Below, piece by piece: positions 41,401 to 58,977 of a stretch of 64,000 nucleotides of DNA. Origin of the DNA: JANXQG01 sp963824275 (GTDB taxonomy: Bacteria > Planctomycetota > Planctomycetia > Pirellulales > Thermoguttaceae). The translations under genes were made by a program, and so were the position numbers. The stretch covers positions 1-64,000 of the forward strand of contig CAWGOT010000015.1 in NCBI GenBank assembly GCA_963824275.1, written 5' to 3'. The notes below the pieces were generated by a model. The model was not told the DNA's origin and made no database searches. It saw only the letters and a program-made list of their open reading frames with translations. Within the stretch, counting starts at the first letter, position 1, and the number at the start of each line of letters is the position of its first letter.

Positions 41401-44400
41401 ATTTGGGGCGGATGGATCACCAAGTGAAGATTCGTGGATTCCGCATCGAATTGGGAGAAGTCGAAAGTTGCCTGCGACGCCATCCCGCGGTCAAGGACGT
41501 TGCGGTGGTGGCGCAGGCAGGTGCTTCCGGCGACAAGCGCCTGGTGGCCTACCTAGTGGCAGGGGATGGTGAGGCGCCGACGATCGCCGACCTCCGCAGC
41601 TACCTCAAGCGGGATCTCCCGGAGTACATGGTGCCTTCGGCCTTCATGACGCTGAAGGTGTTGCCGTTGACGCCCAATGGCAAGGTGGACCGCAGAGCGC
41701 TTCCGGCGCCTGAACACTCGGATCTCCAGCAGACCGCCTACGTCGCTCCGCGCACTCCGATCGAGGAGGCGCTGACCGGGATTTGGACGGAAGTGCTTGG
41801 CCTCGATCGCGTGGGCATCCACGACAATTTCTTCGAACTGGGCGGGCACTCGCTGCTGGCAATGCAAGTCGTTTCCCGCGTGCGCACAGTGCTTCAGGCA
41901 GAAGTGCCTCTACCAGTGTTCTTCGAAGGGCCGACGGTGGCGCAGTTGGCACAGCACTCAGGGGCGATTGCCGCGGCATCGCCCATTCCTCGGATCCCGC
42001 GTGAGGGCGGCCTACCGCTTTCCTTTGCCCAGCAGCGGTTGTGGTTCATCGATCAGTTGGAACCCGGCAGTTCGATGTACAATATCCCGCTTGCCCTGCG
42101 TTTGACTGGGCCGCTGGACATGGCGATATTCGAGCGGAGCCTGAGCGAGGTGGTGCGGCGGCACGAGGTGTTGCGGACCACGTTTCGGACCCTGGGAGGG
42201 GAACCGATTCAGCGAATTTGTGCCGCGATGCCTTTGAGGGTACCGGTGACGGACCTGAGTGGTTTGCCGGAAGCGGAAACGGAAGGGCAGATTCGTCGAC
42301 TTCTGGCCGAAGAGGCGCGGCGGCCTTTCGACCTGTCGCAAGACTTGATGCTCCGGGCAGGGCTGCTGCGGCTGGACTCGCAGGAGCACGTCTGCTTTTT
42401 GACGCTTCATCACATCGCCGCGGACGGTTGGTCCGTCGGGGTCCTGTTCCGCGAGTTGACGGCCCTCTACGCGGCCTTTTCCCGCGACCCGGAGTGCCGG
42501 GTGCCCCGGCCCTCGCCGCTGACGGATCTGCCGATCCAGTATGCCGACTTTACCATATGGCAGCGTAAATGGTTGCAGGGGAACGTGCTGGAGGCGCAAC
42601 TGGCCTACTGGAAACGGCGACTGGAGGGCGCCCCGCCGGTGCTGGAATTGCCCATGGACCATTCCCGGCCTGCCGTGCAGACGTATCGCGGCGCCCAGGA
42701 GCGATTCGTGCTCGACAAAGGGCTATCAGAGGCGTTGAGACTGTTGAGCCGGCAGGAGAAGGCCACGCTCTTCATGACACTCTTGGCGACGTTCCAGACG
42801 CTACTGTACCGTTACAGCGGGCAGGAAGATTTCGTGGTGGGGTCGCCGATTGCGGGCCGTAATCGGCTGGAGACCGAGCAACTGATCGGGTTCTTCGTAA
42901 ACACGCTGGCGCTGCGGGCGGACGTGTCAGGGAATCCGACCTTTCGCAAGTTGTTGGCTCGGGTGCGTGAGGCGACGTTGGGGGCATACGCACATCAGGA
43001 CTTGCCGTTCGAGAAGTTGGTGGATGAGATGAACCCGCAGCGGAATCTCAGCTATGCGCCGCTGGTTCAGGTGGTGTTTATGCTGCAGAATGACCCGGCC
43101 GAGCCGCTGCGAATCCCAGGGCTGACGGTGAGCAGCGAGGCCGTGGAAAACAACACAGCAAAGTTCGACTTGACGCTCTCGATGACTGCCGATAGCGAAG
43201 GACTCCGCGGGGTGTTGGAGTACAACACGGACCTATTCGAGCGGGGAACGATCCAGCGGATGCTGAGGCATTTTCAGACGTTGCTCGAGGGGGTCACGGC
43301 CGATCCCGGTCAACGGATCGGCGAGTTGCCGCTGTTGACCGAAGCGGAGCGGCATCAACTGCTGGTCGAGTGGAACGACACGGGGACAGACTACCCTAGG
43401 GAACGGTGTGTCCATGAACTGTTTGAAGAACAAGTGGAGCGGACACCGGAAGCGGCGGCGTTGGTCTTTGGCGACCAGCGGCTGAGCTACTGCGAACTGA
43501 ATAGTCGGGCGAACCAGTTGGCCCACTACCTGCGGCGGTTGGGCGTCGGACCTGACGACCTCGTCGCCGTTTACATGGATCGTTCGCTGGATTTGGTGGT
43601 TGCGCTCTTAGGGATACTCAAGGCCGGCGGGGCCTACCTGCCGATGGATCTGGCCTACCCGCCAGATCGGCTCGCTTTCATGCTCCAGGATTCGGACGCG
43701 AAGGTGCTGATTACGCAAAAGGACCTGTGCGAGCAACTGCCCCGGCACGCGGCCAAGGTGATTTGCCTGGACCGGGACGGGCAGCATCTCGGAGGGGAGA
43801 GCGCCACCAACCCGTCCTGCGCGACCACTCCCGACAACCTTGCTTACGTGATTTACACCTCGGGCTCCACCGGACGGCCCAAAGGCGTCCTGATCACCCA
43901 CTCTAACGTGGCGCGACTGTTCGGCGAGACCGAAGCCTGGTTCCACTTCGGCCCCAGCAACGTCTGGACGTTGTTCCACTCTTATGCCTTCGATTTCTCG
44001 GTTTGGGAGCTATGGGGTGGACTTCTTTATGGCGGTTGCGTCGTAGTCGTCCCCTACTGGACCAGCCGGTCTCCCGAGGAGTTCTACGAACTCCTCTGCC
44101 GCGAACAGGTAACCATTCTCAACCAGACCCCGCCTGCCTTTAGCCAGCTCATCGCGGTCGAGGAGAAAGCTGGCAAAGACGACCGACTGGCCCTGCGCCT
44201 GGTGATCTTCGGCGGCGAAGCGCTGAATGTGCAGGCGATCAAGCCATGGTTCGATGTCCACGGCGACCAGCATCCTCAAATGGTCAATATGTACGGGATC
44301 ACGGAAACAACGGTCCACGTCACCTACTATCCCCTGAGTTGTGCCGACTTGGAACGTCCAGCGTGCAGCCCGATCGGGCGGGCGATTGACGATCTTCGCC

Positions 44401-45241
44401 TCTATGTCCTGGACGCTTACGGAAACCTGTCGCCGGTCGGTGTGCCGGGCGAGCTTTGCGTCGGCGGCCGCGGCTTGGCGCGCGGTTACCTGAACCGTCC
44501 CGAGTTGACTGCTGAGAGGTTTGTTCACGATCCGTTTAGTGACGCGCCGGGGGCCAGGTTATACAAGACGGGGGACTTGGTTCGCTGGCTGCCGGACGGG
44601 ACCTTGGAGTTCCTCGGGCGGTTAGACCGTCAAGTGAAGATTCGCGGGTTCCGCATCGAATTGGGCGAAATTGAAAGCTGCCTTCGGCGTCATCCCGCGA
44701 TCCGGGACGTAGCGGTGGTGGCCCGCGAAGATTCACCGGGCGACAAGCGCCTTGTGGCCTACGTCGTGGCAAAGGATGGCGAGGCACCCACTGTAGCCGA
44801 CCTGCGCAGCCACCTCAAGCAGGAACTTCCGGAGTTTATGATACCTGCGGCCTTCATGACACTGAAGGCATTGCCCTTGACACCCAACGGTAAGGTGGAC
44901 CGCCGGGCGTTGCCGGTTCCCGAGGCGGGACGGCCTGAAATGGAGCATGCCTATACGGCGCCACGCACTCCGTTGGAACAAATGCTGACGGGGATCTGGG
45001 CCGAAGTGTTGGGGTTGGAGCATGTCGGCATCCACGACAATTTCTTCGAACTTGGAGGGCACTCATTGTTGGCGACGCAAGTCGTTTCCCGGGTGCTTGA
45101 TCTCCTTCGCGTGCAACTACCTCTGCGTCGCCTGTTCGAGTCGCCGACGGTGGCGGGGCTTGCCGAAGCGACTTTTGCGTGCTTGCTCGAGGCCGATGCC
45201 AAAGCCGGCGCGTTAACTACAGCTTTGCGGGAGGAACGCAC

Positions 45242-45245
<4 letters not shown>
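38476..45245 (+). CDS. NRPS protein 1: GT2 domain - half C - A(Ala-like) - T - C - A(Thr) - T
   Basis: An AAAGGA site precedes ATG 38476. The first 300 residues are a GT2 glycosyltransferase (VSVIIPTYNRATTVGDAIKS, VVDDGSLDDT, AFLDSDDFYLPDKL, LAEDYDFMVRICKHH). After SKAHEYLPSDE the protein passes at about 39440 into the C-terminal half of a condensation domain. The N-terminal half with the catalytic histidines is absent. A1 (40260-41690) has pocket code DLYNNALTYK, Ala-like. T1 is FFELGGHSLLAMQV near 41825. C2 has HHIAADGWS near 42409. A2 has code DFWNIGMVHK, the Thr code. T2 is FFELGGHSLLATQV near 45050. Breaks lie near 38690 and 40930. The stop overlaps the next start (ATGA). Confidence 0.85.
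39440..40215 (+). repeat. Half-condensation-domain duplicate (sister of 49211-49986)
   Basis: This 776-bp segment aligns without gaps at a constant offset of 9771 to 49211-49986 in NRPS protein 2 (C4, C-terminal half). By eye most positions agree. It begins exactly where the GT2 part ends. Confidence 0.85.
42010..44910 (+). repeat. Duplicated C-A(Thr) module, copy 1 (sister of 52060-54960)
   Basis: The C2-A2 unit of NRPS protein 1 aligns with C5-A5 of NRPS protein 3 at a constant offset of 10050, checked at several landmarks (42031/52081, 43471/53521, 44041/54091, 44881/54931). No length change was seen between them. Both A domains carry the same Thr code. Confidence 0.85.
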
Positions 45246-51833
<6,588 letters not shown>

Positions 51834-51836
51834 ACT

Positions 51837-54800
51837 ATGACGCCATTGCTCGATCTATTTTCCCGATTGAAACGCTCTGACATCGCCTTGTGGGCCGATG
51901 GGGAGGAATTGCGGTACAACGCCCCTCCAGGGGCCATGACTCCAGACTTGCGCGACGAACTGCGTATACGCAAAGCGGAGATCCTGAAATTCCTTAAGCA
52001 GTCCATTTCCGGGGCGGCGAGTGCGCCTCCGGCGATCACCGCCGTTCCTCGTGACGGCGACCCGCCTCTTTCCTTCGCTCAGCAGCGGTTGTGGTTCATC
52101 GATCAGTTGGAACCCGGCAGTTCGATGTACAATATCCCGCTTGCCCTGCGTTTGACTGGGCCGCTGGACGTGGCGATATTCGAGCGGAGCCTGAGCGAGG
52201 TCGTGCGGCGGCACGAGGTGTTGCGGACCACGTTTCGGACCCTGGACGGGGAACCCGTGCAACGAATTGGTGCGGCGGCGCCCTTGAGGCTGCCGGTGAC
52301 GGATCTGAGTGGTTTGCCGGAAGCGGAACGTGAAGGGCAGATTCGTCGACTTCTGGCCGAAGAGGCGCGGCGGCCTTTCGACCTGTCGCGAGACTTGATG
52401 CTCCGGGCTGGGCTGCTGCGGCTGGATGATCAGCAGCACGTCTGCTTCTTGACGCTCCATCATATCGCCGCGGACGACTGGTCCATGGGGGTCCTCTTCC
52501 GCGAGTTGACGGCCCTCTACGCGGCATTTTCCTGCGACCCGGAGTACCGGGTGTCCCGGCCCTCGCCGCTGACGGACCTGCCGATCCAGTACGCCGACTT
52601 TGCCGTCTGGCAGCGGAAATGGTTGCAGGGGAACGTGCTGGAGCGGCAACTGGCCTACTGGAAACGACAGTTGGAGGGCGCCCCGCCGGTGCTCGAATTG
52701 CCAACGGATCATCCGCGGCCTGCCGTGCAGACGCATCGCGGCGCCCGAGAGCGATTGGTGTTCGACAAGGGGCTGTGGGAGGCGTTGAAACAGTTGAGCC
52801 GGCAGGAAGGAGTCACTGACTTCATGACACTTCTGGCGACGTTCCAGACGCTCCTGTACCGCTACAGCGGGCAGGAGGACGTGGTCGTGGGGACGCCGAT
52901 TGCCAGCCGCAATCGCCTGGAGACCGAGCCGTTGATCGGGTTCTTCCTGAACACGCTGGCACTCCGGACGGACCTCTCGGGAAATCCGGCGTTTCGCGAG
53001 ATTTTGGCGAGGGTGCGTGAGGTGGCGTTAGGCGCCTATGCGCACCAGGACTTGCCGTTCGAGAAGTTGGTGGATGAGCTGAACCCGGCGCGGAATCTCA
53101 GCCACTCGCCGCTGTTTCAGGTGATATTCATGCTGCAGAATGCCCCGAGCGAGCCTCCCCAAATTCCAGGGCTAACGGTGAGCAGCGAAGCCGTGGAAAA
53201 CCATACGGTGAAATTCGACCTGGTCCTCGCGATGGCTGCCGATAGCGATGGACTGTACGGGGATCTGAAGTACAACACCGACCTGTTCGATCGGGGCACG
53301 ATCCAGCGGATGCTGAGGCATTTTCAGAGGTTGCTTGAAGGGATTGCGGCAGATCCCGGGCAGCGGATCGGCGAGTTGCCGTTGCTGACCGAGGCGGAAC
53401 GGCATCAACTGCTGGTCGAATGGAATGACACGCGGACAGACTACCCCAGGGGACGGTGTGTCCATGAACTGTTTGAAGAACAGGCGGAACGGTCACCGGA
53501 AGCGGTGGCGTTGGTCTTCGGTGACCAGCGGCTGAGCTACTGCGAACTGAATAGTCGGGCGAACCAGTTGGCCCACTACCTGCGGCGGTTGGGCGTCGGA
53601 CCTGAGGACCTCGTCGCCGTTTACATGGATCGTTCGCTGGATTTGGTGGTTGCGCTCTTAGGGATACTCAAGGCCGGCGGGGCCTACCTGCCGATGGATC
53701 TGGCCTACCCGCCAGATCGACTCGCCTTCATGCTCCAGGATTCGGACGCGAAGGTGCTGATTACGCAAAAGGACCTGTGCGAGCAACTGCCCCGGCACGC
53801 GGCCGAGATGATCTGCCTGGACCGGGACGGGCAGCATCTCGGAGGGGAGAGCGCCATCAACCCGTCCTGCGCGACCACTCCCGACAACCTTGCTTACGTG
53901 ATTTACACCTCGGGCTCCACCGGACGGCCCAAAGGCGTCCTGATAACCCACTCTAACGTGGCGCGACTGTTCGGCGAGACGGAAGCCTGGTTCCACTTCG
54001 GCCCCAGCGACGTCTGGACGTTGTTCCACTCTTATGCCTTCGATTTCTCGGTTTGGGAGCTATGGGGTGGACTTCTTTATGGCGGTTGCGTCGTAGTCGT
54101 ACCCTATTGGACCAGCCGGTCTCCCGAGGAGTTCTACGAACTCCTATGCCGCGAACAGGTAACCGTTCTCAACCAGACCCCGTCTGCCTTCAGCCAACTC
54201 ATCGCGGCCGAAAAACACGTTGGCAAAGACGGCCGACTGGCTTTGCGCTTGGTGATCTTCGGCGGCGAAGCCCTGAATGTGCAGGCGATCAAACCATGGT
54301 TCGATGTCCACGGCGACCAGCATCCTCAAATGGTCAATATGTACGGGATCACGGAGACAACGGTCCACGTCACCTACTATCCCCTGAGCTGTGCCGACTT
54401 GAAACGTCCAGCGTGCAGCCCGATCGGGCGGCCGATTGCCGATCTTCGCCTCTACGTCCTGGATCCTTACGGAAACCTGTCGCCGGTCGGTGTGCCGGGC
54501 GAGCTTTGCGTCGGGGGCCGCGGCTTGGCGCACGGTTACCTGAAACGTCCCGAGTTGACTGCTGAGAGGTTTGTTCACGATCCGTTTAGTGACGCGCCGG
54601 GGGCCAGGTTATACAAGACGGGGGACTTGGTTCGCTGGCTGCCGGACGGGACCTTGGAGTTCCTCGGGCGGTTAGACCGTCAAGTGAAGATTCGCGGGTT
54701 CCGCATCGAATTGGGCGAAATTGAAAGCTGCCTTCGGCGTCATCCCGCGATCCGGGACGTTGTGGTGGTGGCCCGCGAAGATTCACCGGGCGACAAGCGC

Positions 54801-57186
54801 CTGGCGGCCTACGTCGTGGCAAAGGACAACGAGGCACCCAATGTAGCCGACCTGCGCAGCCACCTCAAGCAGGAACTTCCGGAGTTCATGGTGCCTTCGG
54901 CTTTTGTGACACTAAGTGCATTGCCCTTGACGCCCAACGGCAAGGTGGACCGGCGCGCCCTGCCCGCACCCGACGGCCGCCCTGAACTCGGTCGCAGTTT
55001 CGTGGCGCCGCGGACTCGGGTGGAACGGATGCTCGCCGAGATCTGGTGCGAGCTGTTCGGCATGGAAGCGATCGGCGTGTTTGACGACTTCTTTGAACTT
55101 GGCGGGAATTCGCTCCGAGGCGCTGTCCTTATCAATCGCTTGCAGAGCTTGTTGGGGGAATACGTTTACGTCGTCGCGCTGTTCGAGTCGCCCACGATCG
55201 CCGCTCTGGCGGATCATCTGACAAGGAATTACGCGGATGCGCTGCGACGGGTTCTCGGTCAAGACGCCGTGCCCGAGGATACGCCTGCCCCGCAGGTCGC
55301 ACGCGTCAGCGATGACGACCTCCGGCAGTTGAGACGCTTGATCGACTCGGCGCCAACCCGCTCGGTGAAGCGCGTCCCTCAGGGCCAAAAGAACCGGCGA
55401 GCAGTTTTCATTCTATCTCCGCCGCGATCGGGATCGACACTGCTGCGAATCATGCTTGGCGGCCACGCAAAGCTGTTTGCTCCCCCCGAGTTGGAACTGC
55501 TTTCCTTCGAAACGCTGCAGGAGCGGCGCCGCGCCTTCAGCGGCAAATACGAATTCTGGTTGGAAGGCACGCTCCGCGCGTTGATGGAGATTCTGGGCTG
55601 CGACGCCGATCGCGCGAAGGAGGTCATGTCCGACTACGAGACCAGAGATGTCTCGACCGCGCGAATTCTACGCCCAGCTCCAGAACTGGATCGGCGATCG
55701 GATTCTCGTAGACAAGACGCCGTCGTATTCACTCGACCTGCGAAACCTGGAATGCGCGGAACGGGACTTTGACGGCGCTTTCTATATTCACTTGCTTCGT
55801 CATCCGTGCGCCATGATCCGCTCGTTTGAGCAGGCACGCCTCGACCAGGTGTTCTTCCTTCTCAACCATCGCTATCCTCGGCGGTTGCTCGCCGAGCTGA
55901 TTTGGGTGATCTCCCAGGAGAACATCCTCGAGTTCCTGCGGCGCGTGCCGGCAGAGCGAAAGTGCGTGGTGCAGTTCGAACGACTGGTCGAGGATCCGCA
56001 GCGCGAGATGTCCCGTCTGTGCGATCTCATCGGTTTGCCGTTCGACCCGGCGACGCTCGATCCCTATGGCGATCACCAGAAGCGCATGTCCGACGGGATC
56101 CATCCCGAGTCGAGAATGCTCGGCGATGTGAAGTTTCACGACCACCGTGGGGTCGAGGCTGCGGCCGCGAACGCGTGGAAAAAGGACATCGACCCCGCCT
56201 CGCTCGGCGAGGCAACTCTCCGCCTGGCGACCGCGCTGGGCTACGAAGTGCCGGCCGGTTCCCTTCACGGTGAACGGCCTGCATTGTCCCCGGAAAAGGT
56301 GGAAGTGCCGCCACGCGTGTCCTCCCAAGGGCCGACGGTGGCGAAGTTGTCGCAGCATTCGGGGGACCTCTTGGAGCCAATTCGGCCGACCGGCGATGGA
56401 GCGGCGGTTCTGTATATCGCGGGGGGCTTTATGGAGCGTTTTTGGAGGTTCTGCCGTCCCGGCATCCGCTATATTGGTGCAAGCTGGAGCACGCCGAGGG
56501 AAAAGGAATTCGCTATTCCGAGATTGAAGCTCTCGCCGCCCACTATTGCCGCCGAGATATCTGCCGCGGGCTTAGAAGGACCTTATGTCCTGTGCGGGTT
56601 CTCGTTTGCGGGCCTTGTGGCTTTTGAGACCGCACGGCAATTGTACGAACGCAACCGGGTGCCGGCTCTGCCGTTCCTCCTGGAACCGTCGACGCCCGGC
56701 CCTTGGGAGCGAATCTCGCAAAGCCGTGCATCGAGGGTTGTCCATCATCTTCGTAGGCTTCCGTCCGTGCCCCGTGGCCAAAGGGCCCAGTACCTGCAAG
56801 GCCGAGTAAAGGCCTGCGTCGGACTCGTCAGGCGCTGGATCAGGGATCGCTACTGCGACGCCCGCCTGGCGATCGGGCTTCCCGTGCCGGTCCACATGCG
56901 ATGGGACCACGCCGTAGATCGGTATCGCCTGGCAATCGACCGCTATGTTCCTCGGCCGTTTCCCGGCAAGGTCGTTCTCGTGAAAAGCGAAGCCTACTCG
57001 GCGGGCTGCCTGGAACAGTGGGCGAAGATCGCCGCAGGAGGTTTGACTTTGCACGATTTGTCTACGCCCGACCATGGGGATTTTTTAAGAGACAAACAAA
57101 CCGTTGAACAGTGGATCGAGCTTCTCCGAGAGCATTTGGCCGGCGTTCATCACGACACCGGCGGAGCTGAAGGCCCGCATGGCTGA
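51837..57186 (+). CDS. NRPS protein 3: TubC docking - C - A(Thr) - T - sulfotransferase - thioesterase
   Basis: ATG 51837 lies three bases after the previous stop. Residues 1-60 are a TubC-type docking domain (FSRLKRSDIALWADGEELRY, TPDLRDELRIRKAEILKFL). C5 follows with HHIAADDWS, in which Asp replaces the motif Gly. A5 has code DFWNIGMVHK, the Thr code. T5 is FFELGGNSLRGAVL near 55090. A sulfotransferase (about 55400-56270) has FILSPPRSGSTLLRIMLGGH, the PAPS 5'-phosphosulfate loop, LFAPPELELLSFETL, ILVDKTPSYSLDL and YIHLLRHPCAMIRSFEQARL. The thioesterase (about 56390-57150) has CGFSFAGLVAFETA with the catalytic Ser, an acid that is Glu (LLEPST), and DHGDFL with the His. One break near 55645. 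It closes the assembly line and releases the product. Confidence 0.88.
52060..54960 (+). repeat. Duplicated C-A(Thr) module, copy 2
   Basis: Copy of 42010-44910 in NRPS protein 3. Neither copy contains a frame break. Confidence 0.85.
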
Positions 57187-57525
57187 GCGATTCGGCGATG
57201 CGATTCGGCGGTTTTGCGGCCGTCAGGCGACGGGATTCCAACGGATGATCCCGGTGGCGATCCATCGGGCGGAGATTGTCAACACCTATGGGCCGACGGA
57301 GTGCAGCGACATCGCCACTTTTCATAGACTGTCTTCGTCGCTCGATTACGGCGGCCGGCCGGTCCCCATCGGCCGGCCGATCTGCAATGTCCAGGTATAC
57401 ATTGTCGATGAGCGCTTGGCGCCCGTCCCAAGCGGCGTGGTCGGGGAACTCTGCATCGCCGGAGCAGGGGTAGGCGATGGGAGTGGATCGATCTTCTCCG
57501 AGAGCATTTGGCCAGCGTTCATCAC
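57110..57525 (+). repeat. 44-bp direct repeats flanking an adenylation-domain fragment
   Basis: The sequence 57110-57153 recurs at 57482-57525 with two mismatches. It encodes the last helix of the thioesterase (WIELLREHLAGVHH). The downstream copy is followed by different sequence, so the original 3' end of the gene may lie beyond 57525. Confidence 0.85.
57154..57481 (+). pseudogene. Adenylation-domain fragment inserted at the end of the NRPS
   Basis: Between the 44-bp repeats lies part of an amino-acid adenylation domain: AEIVNTYGPTECSDIATFHR (the A5-like NxYGPTE motif), GGRPVPIGRPICNVQVYIVD (A6/A7 region) and PVPSGVVGELCIAGAGVG. The core A3 site upstream and the A8-A10 end are missing. It has no start and no carrier domain and is not functional alone. 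Its codons are in the frame of the small ORF running from 57104 to 57613, not in the thioesterase frame. Confidence 0.75.
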
Positions 57526-57561
57526 TCTTCCAACAACCGTACCACGGTCATGTCGGGAAGG

Positions 57562-57936
57562 TCACAGTCGATTGTATTTCTGCGCGATTCCGCGTGATTT
57601 TTCCACCGAGTAGCGGTCGGCGTTGATCGCCATCTTCTCTTCGACAGCCCGGGCCATGTCGATTCCCGCGACGTTAGCGAACTCCGCCAGCAGCAACAGC
57701 ACGTCGGCCACCTCGTGGCGGATTTCCCGCAGGGATCGCGGATCGTCGAGGAGGGCTCGATCCTGGCCATGTTCGCTCCAGCGAAAATGGGCCATAAGTT
57801 CCGCCGCCTCGGAGACCAGCGCCATGGCCACGTTCTTTGCGCTGTGAAACTGCTGCCAGTCGCGCTCGGCAGTGAACCGGGCAATCGTGTTCTTAACGTC
57901 TTGCAGCGTCGTATCGGCATCGCTGGTTCTGGTCAT
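57562..57936 (-). CDS. MazG-like nucleotide pyrophosphohydrolase (RS21-C6/DCTPP type)
   Basis: The 124-residue protein is intact and starts at ATG 57936, four bases inside the transglutaminase stop (ATGA overlap). Key motifs are FHSAKNVAMALVSEAAELM (the ExxE pair of the all-alpha MazG fold) and EIRHEVADVLLLLAEFAN (the second metal-binding ExxxD pair). These bind magnesium and hydrolyse nucleoside triphosphates such as dCTP. Length and motif spacing fit the small DCTPP-like branch. It is probably a house-cleaning enzyme and the last gene of the coupled - strand set. A GAGAGG ribosome site lies just upstream. Confidence 0.88.
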   Translation of the reverse strand: MTRTSDADTTLQDVKNTIARFTAERDWQQFHSAKNVAMALVSEAAELMAHFRWSEHGQDRALLDDPRSLREIRHEVADVLLLLAEFANVAGIDMARAVEEKMAINADRYSVEKSRGIAQKYNRL

Positions 57937-58977
57937 ACGGATCCTCTCTCGGTCTCATTCTTCCGCTCGACAAGGGTTGTGCTGATGCTTCGACAGAGTC
58001 GAGCGGATATTGCCCTCTGGCAGACGTTATCCCGGCCCGCGCAAGGGACTACGTCGACGGCCACCGTCATCCAATGGCTTCCGCCTCCCAGGAAGACGCC
58101 CTTGATGGGGCAGACGTCGCCGTAATCGCGGCCCCAGGCCACGGTAACGTGCCGCATGGCGGGAATGACGTTGTTGGTCGGATCGAGATCGACCCAGCCG
58201 TGCCCGGGGCAGAAGACGCTCAGCCAGGCGTGCGAGGCATCCGCTCCCACGAGCCTGGGCTGACCAGGGCGGGGATCGGTGAGCAGGTAGCCGCTGACAT
58301 AGCGCGCGGCCAGGCCCAGCGACCGCAGGCAGCCGATCTCGAGGTGCGCGAAGTCCTGGCACACGCCGCGGCGCTTCTCGAAGACTTCCATCGTCGGCGT
58401 GCTGACGCTCGTGGCCGTGGGATCGTACTTGAACTCGTGGAAGATCCGGCTCGTGAGGTCCAGGGCGGCTTCCAGCAGCGGTCGGCCGGGCGTAAACGAC
58501 ATGGCCGCATAGGATGCCAGGCGGTCGTCGCGAGACGCAAGGCGAGTCGAACGCATAGGGCGCGGCGGGCGAAACAGGGGTCAGATCCATTTTCCCCGCG
58601 CCCGGAGATTGGCCCGCCCCAAACGTCTCTCGGGAAAAGTGATCTGACCCCTTTTCGCCCGCGTGCAGCGAGTCGCGGGCTTCCTCCCAGGCCGGGCTCG
58701 ATCCAGCCGACGGCAACTGGGGAGCTTCCATCGCCACTTCGCTGATCGCCGTCACCGTCAGTTCGCGGTGCTCTTCTTCCACGGTAAAGTAGGTCACCTG
58801 GTTGCCGAAATAGTCGGTCCAGCTTCGCAGGCACGATGGCGCCGGCAGGATCACCAGCCGGTTGGACAGGCACCGCTGCCCGGCGAGCGTCCGCGGCGTC
58901 AGATGGGCCGAGTTGTGCCCGAGCGTGACCGGCTCGCTGTAGTGGTAGGCGGTGCGATGAGTGACTTCGTACTTCAT
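57933..58977 (-). CDS. Transglutaminase-like protein with N-terminal transglutaminase beta domain, one frameshift
   Basis: ATG 58977 overlaps the upstream stop (ATGA). The N-terminal part, MKYEVTHRTAYHYSEPVTLG, SWTDYFGNQVTYFTVEEEHR and ELTVTAISEV, is the N-terminal domain of bacterial transglutaminase-like proteins. After an in-frame repeat element (58565-58662) and a break near 58540, the core has EKRRGVCQDFAHLEIGCLRS (catalytic Cys), GADASHAWLSVFCPGHGWVD (His) and LDPTNN (Asp). About 300 residues is usual. Such proteins act as cysteine peptidases or amide-forming enzymes and often sit beside CP-ATP-grasp/alpha-E genes, as here. The physiological substrate is unknown. Confidence 0.85.
58565..58662. 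repeat. 98-bp palindromic element (GGGGTCAGATC type) inside the transglutaminase gene
   Basis: Outer arms GCGGGCGAAA (58565-58574) and TTTCGCCCGC (58653-58662) enclose inner arms GGGGTCAGATC (58577-58587) and GATCTGACCCC (58641-58651). The element could fold into a hairpin. It adds about 33 codons to the host gene without shifting the frame. As I recall, GGGGTCAGATC arms are typical of repeats mobilised by REP-associated tyrosine transposases, but no such gene is in the window. Confidence 0.85.

Noticed and set aside
57186..57613. Separate NRPS gene from the adenylation fragment
   Set aside because: The fragment lacks the A3 core, the A8-A10 end and a carrier domain, and is enclosed by direct repeats of the preceding gene end.
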